Assembly: GCF_001750105.1 (NCBI RefSeq)
Contig: NZ_CP014143.1
Span: forward strand, 620,001 to 684,000
Direction: 5' to 3'
Source: Microbulbifer aggregans
GTDB taxonomy: Bacteria > Pseudomonadota > Gammaproteobacteria > Pseudomonadales > Cellvibrionaceae
DNA: 64,000 nt
In this document: in pieces, positions 25,600 through 34,657 of the stretch
Layout of the letters: every line of letters begins with the position of its first letter
How positions within the stretch are numbered: position 1 is the stretch's first letter
Position numbers and translations under genes: made by a program
The notes under the pieces: model-generated
Seen by the model: the letters and a program-made list of their open reading frames with translations, nothing else
Databases searched by the model: none
What the model was told of the DNA's origin: nothing

Positions 25600-27405
25600 T
25601 TATTCGCGAGCGAGGATGCCGGTGTCGATCAACTGGCCGCTCTCGCCAAACCACTTGATCAGGTGGCCGTCCACCACCACGTGGAAACTGGCTGCGCGGC
25701 CGTAGGACCAGTTGCGCCACTGGCGCACCCACATGTCGCCGTTCAGCCACCAGCGCCCGGTATCCGTCTCATCCACATCCACGTCATTGCGGGAATAGCC
25801 GACCAGGGTGCCATCCTCCATGACCTGCGCCCGGTAGGACTCTCCCAGCGAGTTAATCCCCAGCAGGACGGCGCCGGGAAATTCTCTGCGTAGATCAGCA
25901 GCGTAAAGGCGGCGACCGCGGGCCGTTGCCAGTGTTTCCTCACCCTGGGAGACTTCGCCGTTGATCAGCTGGGCGAGGGTGCGCACACCGGCTTCGATCC
26001 GGTCCGCCTCGATCGCGGCATAGCCAAGCCGCAGCGCGTTATATTCCTTCACCACTTCCAGCAGCAGGCCCTGCTGTTCCGCTTCCTTCTGCACCTGCTC
26101 GGCACTCACATGCTCCGGCAGCTCCAGCCAGCAGGCGGTACCGGAACTGGCCCGGCGCGCCTGAAGCTTGGGCAGGTGATGCATCAACGCTTCGCCGAGG
26201 GCCGTCCAGCGCTCCCGCAGCTGGCGGGTGATTCGGAAGATGGCCGCATCCAGGTGACCGGAGGCGATGAATTTTGCCAGCAGGCGCTGGTTAATGGCCG
26301 GCACGCGTTCACGCAGGGTGTAACGCAATGCCCGCAGCCGCTGGATGACCGGTTTGGGCGCGACGACAAATGCCACCTGCATACCCGGATCGATCACCTT
26401 GGGGAATTGGTAGAGATAAATCACCGAGTCACCACCACCCAGGCTTTTCAGTGGCGGTAGCGGATTGCCGTGATAACAGAACTCATGGTCGCAATCGTTC
26501 TCTATCACCACAGCGCCTTGCTCGGTCGCCGCCTGCAATAATTGCCGGCGTCGCTCCAGACTGGTGGTCACCGCTGTGGGATTATGAGCGCTAGGCTGGA
26601 AATACCAGCAGTCACTATTTTCCAGCCCAGCATCCAGCACTGGCCCGTCGGCGTCCTGGGGCAACTCCTGAATTGCCGCCCCGGTGCGACGAAATATCTC
26701 CTCGGTCTCGGTGCAACCAGGCAGGACCATACCCAACTTTCGGTTATTGCCCAGCAATAGCTGGCCCAGCAGATAGCATGCCTGGGGAAGATCACTGGCC
26801 AGTAATACCTGGCCAGGGTCCACATAAATACCCCGTCGCGGCAGCAGGCGAGTACAGATCTGCTCTACCAGCTGGCGATCGTCCTCGTTGCCACCCAGTG
26901 TCGCCCACTGGGCCACTTCGCGACCGGTGTAGATATCCCGCGTGCACTCCCGCCACTCCGCACCGGGGAACAATCGGGGATCGTATTCGTTGCTGACAAA
27001 GGGAAAGGGATATTGCAGCCAGTTGGCGGGGCGCACCCGCAGAGCCCGGCGGCTGACGGAAACCGGGTTGCAGTGCTCGCGCCAGAAGCTGCGATCGCCG
27101 TCGCTGCTGGTCGCCGCCGGCAGCGCCTCACTGTGACTGATCACGCCCTGCTCACGCACCGCACTGCTGACAAAGAAACCACTGCGCTCACGGGTAACGA
27201 GGAAACCGTCATCCACCAGCTGTTGATAGGCAAGCACGACTGTGTTGCGGGCAACACCCAACTGCTCCGCCATGCGGCGCGAGGAAGGCATACGATGCCC
27301 TGCCGGAATACTGCCGGAAAGGATTCCCTGGATGATTTTTTCCCGTATCTGGGCCTGCAGGCTCTTCTCTGCCTGAGGATCCAGCACGATCAGCGATTCG
27401 GCCAT
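25600..27405 (-). CDS. MocR/PdxR-type GntR regulator with an additional C-terminal domain (601 aa)
   Basis: Residues about 10-80 are a GntR winged helix (IIQGILSGSIPAGHRMPSSR, GVARNTVVLAYQQLVDDGFL). Residues about 130-475 are a fold-type-I aminotransferase-like domain, with VIYLYQFPKVIDPGMQVAFV placing the PLP-binding Lys in FPK. MocR proteins normally end near 470-500 residues. Here about 110-130 more follow, with the pattern FPGAVLLGINSLGESYRA, GRWWLNGDMWVRQWRNWSYG and VVVDGHLIKWF, which looks like a compact all-beta module. It should bind DNA in response to PLP and an amino compound. The extension may sense a second ligand. Candidate targets are the adjacent MFS transporter, amidase or aminotransferase genes. 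Confidence 0.87.
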   Translation of the reverse strand: MAESLIVLDPQAEKSLQAQIREKIIQGILSGSIPAGHRMPSSRRMAEQLGVARNTVVLAYQQLVDDGFLVTRERSGFFVSSAVREQGVISHSEALPAATSSDGDRSFWREHCNPVSVSRRALRVRPANWLQYPFPFVSNEYDPRLFPGAEWRECTRDIYTGREVAQWATLGGNEDDRQLVEQICTRLLPRRGIYVDPGQVLLASDLPQACYLLGQLLLGNNRKLGMVLPGCTETEEIFRRTGAAIQELPQDADGPVLDAGLENSDCWYFQPSAHNPTAVTTSLERRRQLLQAATEQGAVVIENDCDHEFCYHGNPLPPLKSLGGGDSVIYLYQFPKVIDPGMQVAFVVAPKPVIQRLRALRYTLRERVPAINQRLLAKFIASGHLDAAIFRITRQLRERWTALGEALMHHLPKLQARRASSGTACWLELPEHVSAEQVQKEAEQQGLLLEVVKEYNALRLGYAAIEADRIEAGVRTLAQLINGEVSQGEETLATARGRRLYAADLRREFPGAVLLGINSLGESYRAQVMEDGTLVGYSRNDVDVDETDTGRWWLNGDMWVRQWRNWSYGRAASFHVVVDGHLIKWFGESGQLIDTGILARE

Positions 27406-27509
27406 GCGGGGCTCGTGATAGTCGGGGATGCCGGCGTAATCGTGAAAGGCATCTCAATTTATTATGCGCTGATAATGCCCCCATGCTCGCTGCCATGGCA
27501 AGCCGTGTC

Positions 27510-28106
27510 CTATGTCCGGCTACCGGCCTCCAACTCATTGAACTGCTTGCGCACACGGAAGGCGAGCCAGATCAGGGGCAACCCCAGGGCAATGGCATAG
27601 GCACCGATCAGCCATACCAGCGCCAGGGCACCGGCCCCCGGATTCACCAGGATGGCGATACCGAATAGTACCGACAACATACCGGCGGCGATCAGCAGCC
27701 ACTCACCGCTGATCTCCTTGCGCAACCGCACGGCCCCGACAATTTCGAACAGCCCTCGCACCAGAGCCCAGGCACCGATGAAAGTGACCAGCACCAGCCC
27801 GGTAATTTGTGGGTACATAAAGGTGAGGATCCCGGCCGCCACGCTGACCAAGCCCGCCACGATCAGCCACCACATAGGCGTGGACTTGTGCCGGCCCTTG
27901 ACCGCCGCAATCAGAGCCACAAAGCCGTCAAACAGGGCATACACCCCAAACAGGATCACCAGCGTCAGCAGGGTAAGCCCCGGCCAGATAAAGGCCAGCA
28001 GGCCAAACACCACCGCGGCAATACCGCGCAGTAGTAGCAGCCACCAGTTTTCAGCGAGGACCGACAGAATCGGGCGCTTGGGTAATGGATAGGGTTCGGC
28101 AGGCAT
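27510..28106 (-). CDS. HdeD-family membrane protein (198 aa)
   Basis: Six predicted transmembrane helices occur in three pairs with the HdeD/DUF308 patterns LLLRGIAAVVFGLLAFIWPG, ALFDGFVALIAAV, GILTFMYPQIT and WLLIAAGMLSVLFG. E. coli HdeD supports acid resistance at high cell density, but most homologues are uncharacterised. GGAG lies nine bases before the ATG. The gene is between the MocR regulator and the aminotransferase gene, all on the minus strand. The 104-base and 188-base gaps suggest it may have its own promoter. Confidence 0.88.
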   Translation of the reverse strand: MPAEPYPLPKRPILSVLAENWWLLLLRGIAAVVFGLLAFIWPGLTLLTLVILFGVYALFDGFVALIAAVKGRHKSTPMWWLIVAGLVSVAAGILTFMYPQITGLVLVTFIGAWALVRGLFEIVGAVRLRKEISGEWLLIAAGMLSVLFGIAILVNPGAGALALVWLIGAYAIALGLPLIWLAFRVRKQFNELEAGSRT

Positions 28107-28294
28107 CGGGGATCTCCGCGTTACACAACCCAGATACCGGAAGTGTAGACGGCGGCGCCAGAATCAGCTTCGGCCAGAAACGGAGCGGCCCGCGGCCGCG
28201 ACCCCAGTCGACTCTGCAAAGACTGGAATCACGGCAACGGGCCACTTAATTTGAGTGTAGACACGGGCAGACCGGTCAGTCCACCCGAGGAGCC

Positions 28295-29608
28295 TCATGC
28301 CATGGACTTGATCACGCCACGCAGCTTGTCGACGATGGTGTCGATCTCGTGCTCTTCAATGATCAGCGGCGGTGACATACACAGGGCATCGCCGATGCCA
28401 CGGGCCATCACGCCAGCGTCCCAGGCGGCGGCCGAAGCCTTGGCGCCAAACTTGCCTTTCAGCTCCGCCGGTGCGCGCAGCTCGATGGCGCCGACCAGGC
28501 CGTAGTTGCGGATATCGATCACGTTGTCCAGGTCCGCCAGGCTGTGCAGGGCGTTCTCCCAGTGCTTGCCGATATCGCCGGCGGCGCGGGTCAGCAGGCC
28601 CTCGCGCTCGTAAATATCCAGAGTCGCCATACCGGCCGCACAGGCCACCGGGTGCGCGGAATAGGTGTAGCCGTGGAAGAATTCCACCATGCCTTCCGGT
28701 GCCGCATTCATCACGGTGTTGTAAATGTGATCCTGAACGAACACCGCACCCAGTGGCACCGTGGCATTGGTGATGCCCTTGGCGGAAGTCATCATATCCG
28801 GGGTGACATCCCACTCGATGGAAGCAAACGCGGAACCGGTGCGGCCCCAGCCGGAAATGACTTCGTCGAAAATCAGCAGCAGGTCATGCTGGTCACAGAT
28901 TTCGCGGATGCGCTTCAGGTAGCCCTTGGGCGGCAGCACCACACCACCGGCGCCGGAGAAGGGCTCGACAATCACCGCGGCAATCTGGTCGGCACCGTGG
29001 AAGGCTACGAGACGCTCCAGGTCTTCAGCCAGTTCCACGCCGTGCTCAGGCAGACCGCGACTGAAAGCATTGCGCTCGATATCCAGGGTATGGCGCATGT
29101 GATTGGACTTCACCGGCTGGCCGAAGCTCTGATAGTTCGGCGCAATACCGCCCACGGAAATACCGCCGAAATTCACCCCGTGGTAGCCCTTTTCACGGCC
29201 AATAAACATGGTGCGACTGCCCTTGCCGCGCGCGCGCTGGTATTGCAGGGCGATCTTCAGGGCACTCTCTACCGCCTCGGAACCGGAGTTACCAAAGAAA
29301 ACCCGGTTCAGGCCATCCGGGGTGTGTTTTACCAGACGCTCGGAATATTCAAAGCTGAGCTCGTGACCGAAGTTGAAGATGGAGCTGTAGTCCAGCTTCT
29401 TCGCCTGCTGGTGAATTGCATCGGCAATTTCGGAGCGGCAGTGACCGGCGTTGGAACACCACAAGCCGGCGGTGGCATCGATCACCTGGCGGCCGTCTTT
29501 GGTCATCAGGTAGATCCCCTCGGCGCGCTCGACGATACGCGGTGCGGCCTTGAAGCTGCGGTTCGGGGTGAACGGCATCCAGAAAGCGTCGGTTTTCATT
29601 TCGGACAT
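28295..29608 (-). CDS. Omega-amino acid:pyruvate aminotransferase (class III, 437 aa)
   Basis: This PLP enzyme moves the amino group of an omega-amino acid such as beta-alanine or an amine to pyruvate, leaving a semialdehyde and alanine. Class III features are visible: GNSGSEAVESALK for phosphate binding, YHGVNFGG, Asp248 in LIFDEVISGWGR contacting the PLP ring nitrogen, and Lys277 in SAKGITNATVPLG forming the Schiff base. The N-terminal WMPFTPNR closely matches the Pseudomonas omega-APT/BauA group. It lies 109 bases downstream of the semialdehyde dehydrogenase gene on the same strand, which would oxidise its product. Specificity between beta-alanine, GABA and diamines is not certain. Confidence 0.9.
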   Translation of the reverse strand: MSEMKTDAFWMPFTPNRSFKAAPRIVERAEGIYLMTKDGRQVIDATAGLWCSNAGHCRSEIADAIHQQAKKLDYSSIFNFGHELSFEYSERLVKHTPDGLNRVFFGNSGSEAVESALKIALQYQRARGKGSRTMFIGREKGYHGVNFGGISVGGIAPNYQSFGQPVKSNHMRHTLDIERNAFSRGLPEHGVELAEDLERLVAFHGADQIAAVIVEPFSGAGGVVLPPKGYLKRIREICDQHDLLLIFDEVISGWGRTGSAFASIEWDVTPDMMTSAKGITNATVPLGAVFVQDHIYNTVMNAAPEGMVEFFHGYTYSAHPVACAAGMATLDIYEREGLLTRAAGDIGKHWENALHSLADLDNVIDIRNYGLVGAIELRAPAELKGKFGAKASAAAWDAGVMARGIGDALCMSPPLIIEEHEIDTIVDKLRGVIKSMA

Positions 29609-29717
29609 AATCTTGTCTCCGGGTTTTCCCTTGGCGTTATCCGTGGGCGCAGTTCAAGCACCCTTTAATTCTCAGTGTATTCCAGCCGTTACTGCAGGCC
29701 GGGATTTCACGGCGCGA

Positions 29718-31163
29718 TCAGACGCCGAAACAGCAGTACTTGGTCTCGTAGAACTCTGCCATGCCTTCGACTCCACCCTCGCGGCCGATGCCGGACTCCT
29801 TGCTGCCACCGAACGGTGCCACCGTGGTGGAGAAGACACCCGCGTTGCAGGCAACCATACCGTATTCCAGCGCTTCCACCACCCGGTTGGCGCGGTGGAT
29901 GTTTTCGCTCATTACATAAGCCGCCAGACCGTAAGGGGTGTCATTGGCACGGCGGATCACATCATCCTCGTCGGTAAACTTCTGCACCGGTGCCAGCGGG
30001 CCAAAGATTTCTTCCCGGGCGATACGCATCTCGTCAGTCACTCCGGTGATTACCGTGGGTGCGTAGTAGCTTTCGCCCTCAGGCAGAAAATCACCGCCCA
30101 GCTCGATCGTTGCGCCGGCCTCTGTGGTTTCCTGCACCAACTGCGCTACACGCTCGGCAGCGCGGCGATGGATCAGCGGGCCGATGATCACGTCCTCTTC
30201 ACAGCCATGACCGACCTTGAGTTCGGCGACCGCTGTGCGCAGTTTTTCGACGAATACATCGTGAACCGACTCGTGTACATAGATGCGGTTGGTGGACACA
30301 CAGGTCTGGCCCGCATTGCGGAACTTGGTCGCCACACAGGCGCTGACGGCAGTGTCCAGATCCGCATCGTCGAACACGATAAACGGCGCGTTGCCACCCA
30401 GCTCCATGGACATCTTTTTCACACCAGTGGCGCACTGCGCCATCAGGATCTTGCCCACGGCAGTGGAGCCGGTAAAAGTGAACTTGGCCACCTGCGGGTG
30501 CTGCGTCAATACCTGGCCGAGGGCCGGGGCGTCAGATCCCACCACCATATTGATGGTGCCAGCGGGCAGGCCGGCGCGGGTCGCCAGTTCGCACAGGGCC
30601 AGCGCCGACAACGGCGTCTCCCCTGCCGGCTTGATCACCACGGTACAGCCGGCAGCCAGGGCCGGCGCAGCCTTACGGGTAATCATCGCGTTGGGGAAGT
30701 TCCACGGGGTGATACAGGTCACCACGCCCACCGGCTGACGGATGGTCTGCAGACGCATGGCCGGATTGTGGGTTGGGATGGTCTGGCCATAGGCGCGGCG
30801 GCACTCTTCCGCATACCACTCGATGTAGGAGGCGCCATAGAGGATCTCGCCCTTGGCCTCAGCCAGCGGCTTGCCCTGCTCCAGGGTCAGGATCTGCGCC
30901 AGATCGTCGATATGCTCCAGAATCAGCTGGTGCCAGCGCTTCAGCACCGCGGCGCGCTCGGCTGCGGTCTTGCTCTTCCAGGCCGGGAAGGCCGCAGCAG
31001 CGGCCACCACCGCATCCTGCGCATCCTCGGCGCTACCGTCGGCGATTTCCGCCAGCAGGTCACCATTGGCAGGATCCCGCACGGCGATACGGGCGGCGCC
31101 ATCGCGCCACTCACCATTAATATAGTTCTGAGTTTTCAACAACTCCATATCGGCTAGCTGCAT
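29718..31163 (-). CDS. gabD: NAD(P)-dependent succinate-semialdehyde-type dehydrogenase (481 aa)
   Basis: An aldehyde dehydrogenase of the GabD branch: VVTCITPWNFPNAMITRK starts the Rossmann domain, KPAGETPLSAL binds cofactor, Glu254 lies in MELGGNAP and the catalytic Cys288 in NAGQTCVSTNR, typical of succinate-semialdehyde dehydrogenases. The ATG at 31163 is preferred because CAGGGAG precedes it. The frame continues to 31271 without support. It oxidises succinic or malonic semialdehyde made by the downstream aminotransferase. It is divergent from a LysR gene, with a candidate LysR operator between them. The symbol is a family-level match; the in vivo substrate could be a related semialdehyde. 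Confidence 0.88.
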   Translation of the reverse strand: MQLADMELLKTQNYINGEWRDGAARIAVRDPANGDLLAEIADGSAEDAQDAVVAAAAAFPAWKSKTAAERAAVLKRWHQLILEHIDDLAQILTLEQGKPLAEAKGEILYGASYIEWYAEECRRAYGQTIPTHNPAMRLQTIRQPVGVVTCITPWNFPNAMITRKAAPALAAGCTVVIKPAGETPLSALALCELATRAGLPAGTINMVVGSDAPALGQVLTQHPQVAKFTFTGSTAVGKILMAQCATGVKKMSMELGGNAPFIVFDDADLDTAVSACVATKFRNAGQTCVSTNRIYVHESVHDVFVEKLRTAVAELKVGHGCEEDVIIGPLIHRRAAERVAQLVQETTEAGATIELGGDFLPEGESYYAPTVITGVTDEMRIAREEIFGPLAPVQKFTDEDDVIRRANDTPYGLAAYVMSENIHRANRVVEALEYGMVACNAGVFSTTVAPFGGSKESGIGREGGVEGMAEFYETKYCCFGV

Positions 31164-31241
31164 CTTTAGGCTCCCTGAATTCATTGGCTTGTACCTCAAT
31201 GAACCCGATTTTGAGCCCGCGATCAAGCCGAGAATAGTCAT

Positions 31242-31257
31242 TTTTATCCAACTAAAA
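31242..31257. promoter_or_regulatory. Candidate LysR-type operator
   Basis: The dyad TTTTA-N6-TAAAA lies in the 171-base region between the divergent gabD-like and lysR genes. Its size and A/T-rich arms fit the T-N11-A core used by LysR regulators. It is 78 bases before both starts. Binding by the adjacent regulator is inference. Confidence 0.5.
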
Positions 31258-31334
31258 TTTACCTCTATCAAACTTTACTCTAAGCTCGACCGATGAGGCG
31301 AAAGTAGCCACGAATAACCGGTTGGAGCCGCGAA

Positions 31335-32252
31335 ATGAGCGGAAAAAGTGCCCTTGGCGGGCGGATGAGCGATATGGACCTGCGCCTGCTGCGGGTCTTC
31401 CGGGAGGTGGTGCGTGCCGGTGGTCTGGCGCCGGCAGAGGTGGCCCTCAATATCAGCCGCTCCACCATCAGCCTGCACCTGTCCGATCTGGAGGCACGCC
31501 TCGGCATGCAGCTCTGCCTGCGCTCCCGCGGGCGCTCGGATTTCAAGCTGACGCAGGAGGGCGAGGCACTCTATCAGGCTATCAATGAGCTGGACGGCCA
31601 CCTGGCCGCTTTCAAGAGCCAGGTCAATGCCATCCAGTCCCAGCTCACCGGCAGCCTGCGGATCGTGCTCCCCGATGATGTACTGGAAATGCCCCAACTG
31701 GACCTGCCGGCCACGCTGGCCCGACTCCGCGAGCGCGCCCCGCAGCTGCAACTGGATGTGCAGCTGGCAGCACCACAGGAACTGGAGCTGGAAATCCTCG
31801 CCGGCCGTGCGGATGTGGGCATCAACCCCCTGCACTCCCACCGGCCGGGACTCGAATACAAGCCACTGTTCCTGCACCAGTCGCGGCTCTACTGCGGCAG
31901 CCAGCATCCGCTCGCCGGCGAAGAAGATGTGAGTGAAGAGTTACTCACCGAGCAGGAGCTGGCCGCCCCCAGCCACGCGGTGCTGTCCGGGGCGGCGCAC
32001 CTGTACCGACTGTTCCCGAACAAGTCGACGGCGAACCACATGGCGGCGCGCCTGGCGATGCTGCTGTCGGGCAAGTTCGTGGGCTTCCTGCCGGAATACC
32101 TTGCCCAACACCATGTGGCAGCGGGCCGACTGATGACACTATGCCCGGACCGCTTTCACTACCAGATCCAGAATGCGGCCACCTACAAGCGCAGTGCGAC
32201 AGACCACCCCGCGGTGCAGCTGTTTCTGAAGGCACTGGTGATTACCAGTTAG
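31335..32252 (+). CDS. LysR-family transcriptional regulator (305 aa)
   Basis: The N-terminal winged helix-turn-helix is typical (DLRLLRVFREVVRAGG, ISRSTISLHLSDLEARLG). The effector-binding domain follows from about residue 100, starting at SLRIVLPDD. GGAG lies eight bases before the ATG at 31335; another Met at residue 11 is possible. It is divergent from the semialdehyde dehydrogenase gene, the classical LysR arrangement, so it probably activates the dehydrogenase-aminotransferase pair in response to an omega-amino acid or semialdehyde. That effector is inferred from context only. Confidence 0.92.
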   Translation: MSGKSALGGRMSDMDLRLLRVFREVVRAGGLAPAEVALNISRSTISLHLSDLEARLGMQLCLRSRGRSDFKLTQEGEALYQAINELDGHLAAFKSQVNAIQSQLTGSLRIVLPDDVLEMPQLDLPATLARLRERAPQLQLDVQLAAPQELELEILAGRADVGINPLHSHRPGLEYKPLFLHQSRLYCGSQHPLAGEEDVSEELLTEQELAAPSHAVLSGAAHLYRLFPNKSTANHMAARLAMLLSGKFVGFLPEYLAQHHVAAGRLMTLCPDRFHYQIQNAATYKRSATDHPAVQLFLKALVITS

Positions 32253-32515
32253 GAGAACCAACAGGCTCCGATGGAGTGAGGTCCAGAGAAATGCCAACCA
32301 TTGGCATCCACCCTCGAAAAACTTGGGGGCGGGATAACAGATATCGAGTGTCGCGTTTTCCGTAACTTAGCCCTGAGAACTGGGGCTAGAAAGGTACATG
32401 TGCCTGTGGACGACGAACTGGCCACCCATCACTTCAGCCTCAGCAATCCGAGGGAACCAGTCATTGCCGAGCAAAATGACGAGTCGAGCAAGACTGAAAT
32501 TGAGCAGGAATTAAA

Positions 32516-32809
32516 ATGTACGCAGTGATCTTCAGCGCCAAAGCCGGCCAACAGGACCCAGAGTATCTCGCCACCGTCAGTCGGCTGCGCGAGCTGGCAT
32601 TTGAGCGTTACGGCTGCCGGGAGTTTATTGCCGTCACCGAAGGTGACCGGGAAATCGCTATTTCCTACTGGGATGATCAAGAGGCAATTTTGTGTTGGAA
32701 GCAGGACTCGGAACATCTGCTGGCGCAGGAGCTGGGCCGGGCAAAGTGGTACGAGTCCTATACGGTTCAGGTCGTGGAGATCAAGCGCGAGTATCACTTC
32801 GGCAGCTGA
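32516..32809 (+). CDS. ABM-superfamily small protein (97 aa)
   Basis: The 97-residue protein fits the antibiotic-biosynthesis-monooxygenase ferredoxin-like fold: MYAVIFSAKAG first strand, a long helix, EFIAVTEGDREIAISYW and QELGRAKWYESYTVQVVEI. Members include quinol monooxygenases, heme-degrading enzymes and many uncharacterised proteins. The ATG has an AGGA six bases upstream. It lies 263 bases after the LysR gene on the same strand, and a permease remnant begins just after its stop codon. No cofactor is needed in many members. Function here is unknown. Confidence 0.8.
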   Translation: MYAVIFSAKAGQQDPEYLATVSRLRELAFERYGCREFIAVTEGDREIAISYWDDQEAILCWKQDSEHLLAQELGRAKWYESYTVQVVEIKREYHFGS

Positions 32810-32839
32810 CCCCGCCGGGGCACCCGATCCGATTTGTAA

Positions 32840-33106
32840 AATCGAGGCCGCTTTACCTATTTCTATGTACCGACGCTGTACCAGCGCTTTCTCGCTTACT
32901 GCTTCTACCGCTGGGAGATCATTATCCGCGAGACCGCAATGCTCGGCATACTGGGAATTCCGACCCTGGGTTTCTATATCGACTCCGCGTTTGGGTTCCT
33001 GCGCTTTGATGTGGCCCTGATCCTGATTGCCGTCAGTGCCTTTCTGACCTTGTCAGCAGATGCCGTTTCCCGGCGGCTGCGGCTGCGCTTTCTTCCCTTA
33101 CAATAA
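32840..33106 (+). pseudogene. C-terminal remnant of a PhnE-like ABC transporter permease
   Basis: Between a TAA at 32837 and a TAA at 33104 one frame is open without a usable start for most of its length. It reads GRFTYFYVPTLYQRFLAYCF, then RWEIIIRETAMLGILGIPTL, then a final hydrophobic segment ending SADAVSRRLRLRFL. This is the EAA-loop and last membrane helices of a binding-protein-dependent permease, closest in my reading to the PhnE (phosphonate/selenate-type) branch. About two thirds of a normal permease is missing upstream, where the ABM gene now ends. No ATPase or binding protein is nearby. It is best read as a deletion scar of a lost transporter operon. Confidence 0.75.
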
Positions 33107-33160
33107 GGCCGGGCATTCCACATCACATTCACCCCGTGCCGGCTCCACAGGTACCAGAAC

Positions 33161-34075
33161 ATGCAAAAATTTATTCTCCTGGGAATACTCCTGATTCAGC
33201 TTCAAGTCGCCATGGCGATGGAGGTTTCCGCCGGAAAACTGCAGACACTGCCCGAATTTGAGTTCGATGGCATAGCGCCACGCCCGGTTCATGTGTGGCT
33301 GCCCGAAGGCTATCCCGGCCAGGCACCCTATGCGGTGCTGTATATGCACGACGGCCAGATGCTGTTCGATGCCAGCACCTCCTGGAACAAACAGGAGTGG
33401 GGTGTGGATGAAGTCGCCTCGAAGCTGCAGGCATCGGGGCAGACGATCCCGTTTATCGTCGTGGCCATCGAAAACGTGAGTGAAACCCGCCACGGTGATT
33501 ACTTCCCGCAGAAAGCGCGGACGCTGCTACCAGAAGCCGAACGGCGGAAGGAGCACCCGTTCAATCGGGCAGAACTGCGCGCCGACAAGTACCTGCAGTT
33601 TCTCGTCGAACAACTGAAGCCCTACGTCGATGCCAACTTTGCGGTCTCTCCAGACCCGGCGCATACCTTTATTGCCGGCTCGAGCATGGGCGGCCTGATT
33701 TCGCTCTATGCCCTGCTCGAATACCCGCAGATATTCTCGGCAGCCGCGGCGATCTCCACCCACTGGCCGGGCATCAAGCCCGGGGATGACCTGCCGGTGG
33801 CTGCGGCCATTCGCGCCTATGTCGAGAAAAAGCTGCCCGAGCCAGGCTCACACCGTATTTATTTCGATCACGGCACCGAGACACTGGACGCACACTACCC
33901 ACCGCTGCAGAAAAAGGTCGACACCATCATGCACAACGCCGGCTATAACAGTCCGGCGTGGCAAACCCGGGTATTCGATGGCCATGCCCACGATGAAAAC
34001 TCCTGGCAGGCCCGATTAGCGGAGCCGCTGCTGTTCCTGCTCGGTAAAAACCAGGATTCCCTGGGGGAGAAATGA
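33161..34075 (+). CDS. Exported esterase of the putative-esterase (D-type) family (304 aa)
   Basis: A Sec signal peptide of about 19 residues (ending VAMA) precedes an alpha/beta-hydrolase of the PF00756 type. Marks are VHVWLPEGYPGQAPYAVLYM and HDGQMLFD, the nucleophile elbow AGSSMGGLISLYALLEYP, a C-terminal FDHGTETLD and the His in FDGHAHDENSW. This family includes feruloyl esterases, enterochelin esterases and siderophore or oligosaccharide esterases. It is the first of two tightly coupled genes: its TGA touches the next ATG. The natural ester is unknown. Confidence 0.88.
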   Translation: MQKFILLGILLIQLQVAMAMEVSAGKLQTLPEFEFDGIAPRPVHVWLPEGYPGQAPYAVLYMHDGQMLFDASTSWNKQEWGVDEVASKLQASGQTIPFIVVAIENVSETRHGDYFPQKARTLLPEAERRKEHPFNRAELRADKYLQFLVEQLKPYVDANFAVSPDPAHTFIAGSSMGGLISLYALLEYPQIFSAAAAISTHWPGIKPGDDLPVAAAIRAYVEKKLPEPGSHRIYFDHGTETLDAHYPPLQKKVDTIMHNAGYNSPAWQTRVFDGHAHDENSWQARLAEPLLFLLGKNQDSLGEK

Positions 34076-34597
34076 ATGGATAAGAAAAACCCGGAGATCG
34101 ACCAGCAAGCACCGGTGATCACCTACTACCTGGAAATGAACAACCGCGGCCAGTTGCGGAGTAAAGCCCAGCCACCCGGACTGGAAGTGACAGAAGCGGA
34201 GCTGAAGGAATTCCGTTTCAACCGCTACCTCTATCAGCTGGTGGGTGAGCCCTGGCAGTGGGTGGACAAACTCACCCTCTCCGACCAGGCATGGCAGGAA
34301 TATGCAGAGCGGGACAGCCTGCGCACCTGGGTGGCGTATCACCGGGGGTCGATTGCGGGCTATTACGAGCTGGAGCGACAGGATGACGGCAGTGTCCAGA
34401 TCGCCTACTTCGGTCTGGCCCCGCGTTTCGTGGGCAAGGGATTCGGCGGCTTCCTGCTGACCCACGCCCTCGAATCTGCCTGGTCCTGGGGAGATACCGA
34501 TCGGGTGTGGGTACACACCTGCACCCTTGACCATCCAGGTGCGCTAAGCAACTACCAAGCGAGGGGGATGCAGGTCTTCCGCACCGAACGGGAGTAG
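34076..34597 (+). CDS. GNAT-family N-acetyltransferase (173 aa)
   Basis: The GNAT core is seen from about residue 55: YHRGSIAGYYELERQDDGSV and IAYFGLAPRFVGKGFGGFLL give strands 2-4 and the acetyl-CoA pyrophosphate loop (VGKGFGG), and DRVWVHTCTLDHPGALSNYQ matches motif B with a typical ALSNY ending. About 50 residues precede the core. The ATG directly follows the esterase stop and GGGGGAG lies in the end of that gene, so translation is coupled. The acetyl acceptor is unknown. Confidence 0.88.
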   Translation: MDKKNPEIDQQAPVITYYLEMNNRGQLRSKAQPPGLEVTEAELKEFRFNRYLYQLVGEPWQWVDKLTLSDQAWQEYAERDSLRTWVAYHRGSIAGYYELERQDDGSVQIAYFGLAPRFVGKGFGGFLLTHALESAWSWGDTDRVWVHTCTLDHPGALSNYQARGMQVFRTERE

Positions 34598-34657
34598 GCC
34601 GCTCTCGCGATATGGGCCGGCAGGGGCCAGGAGGGAGACTTCGGCTAAGCTGAAGCC

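Noticed and set aside
28544..31157. Long frames antisense to the aminotransferase and semialdehyde dehydrogenase
   Set aside because: The minus-strand genes have intact catalytic motifs along their whole length. The antisense frames are shadows.
32301..32528. 75-codon frame between the LysR and ABM genes
   Set aside because: No Shine-Dalgarno, no family match and it overlaps the ABM gene start.
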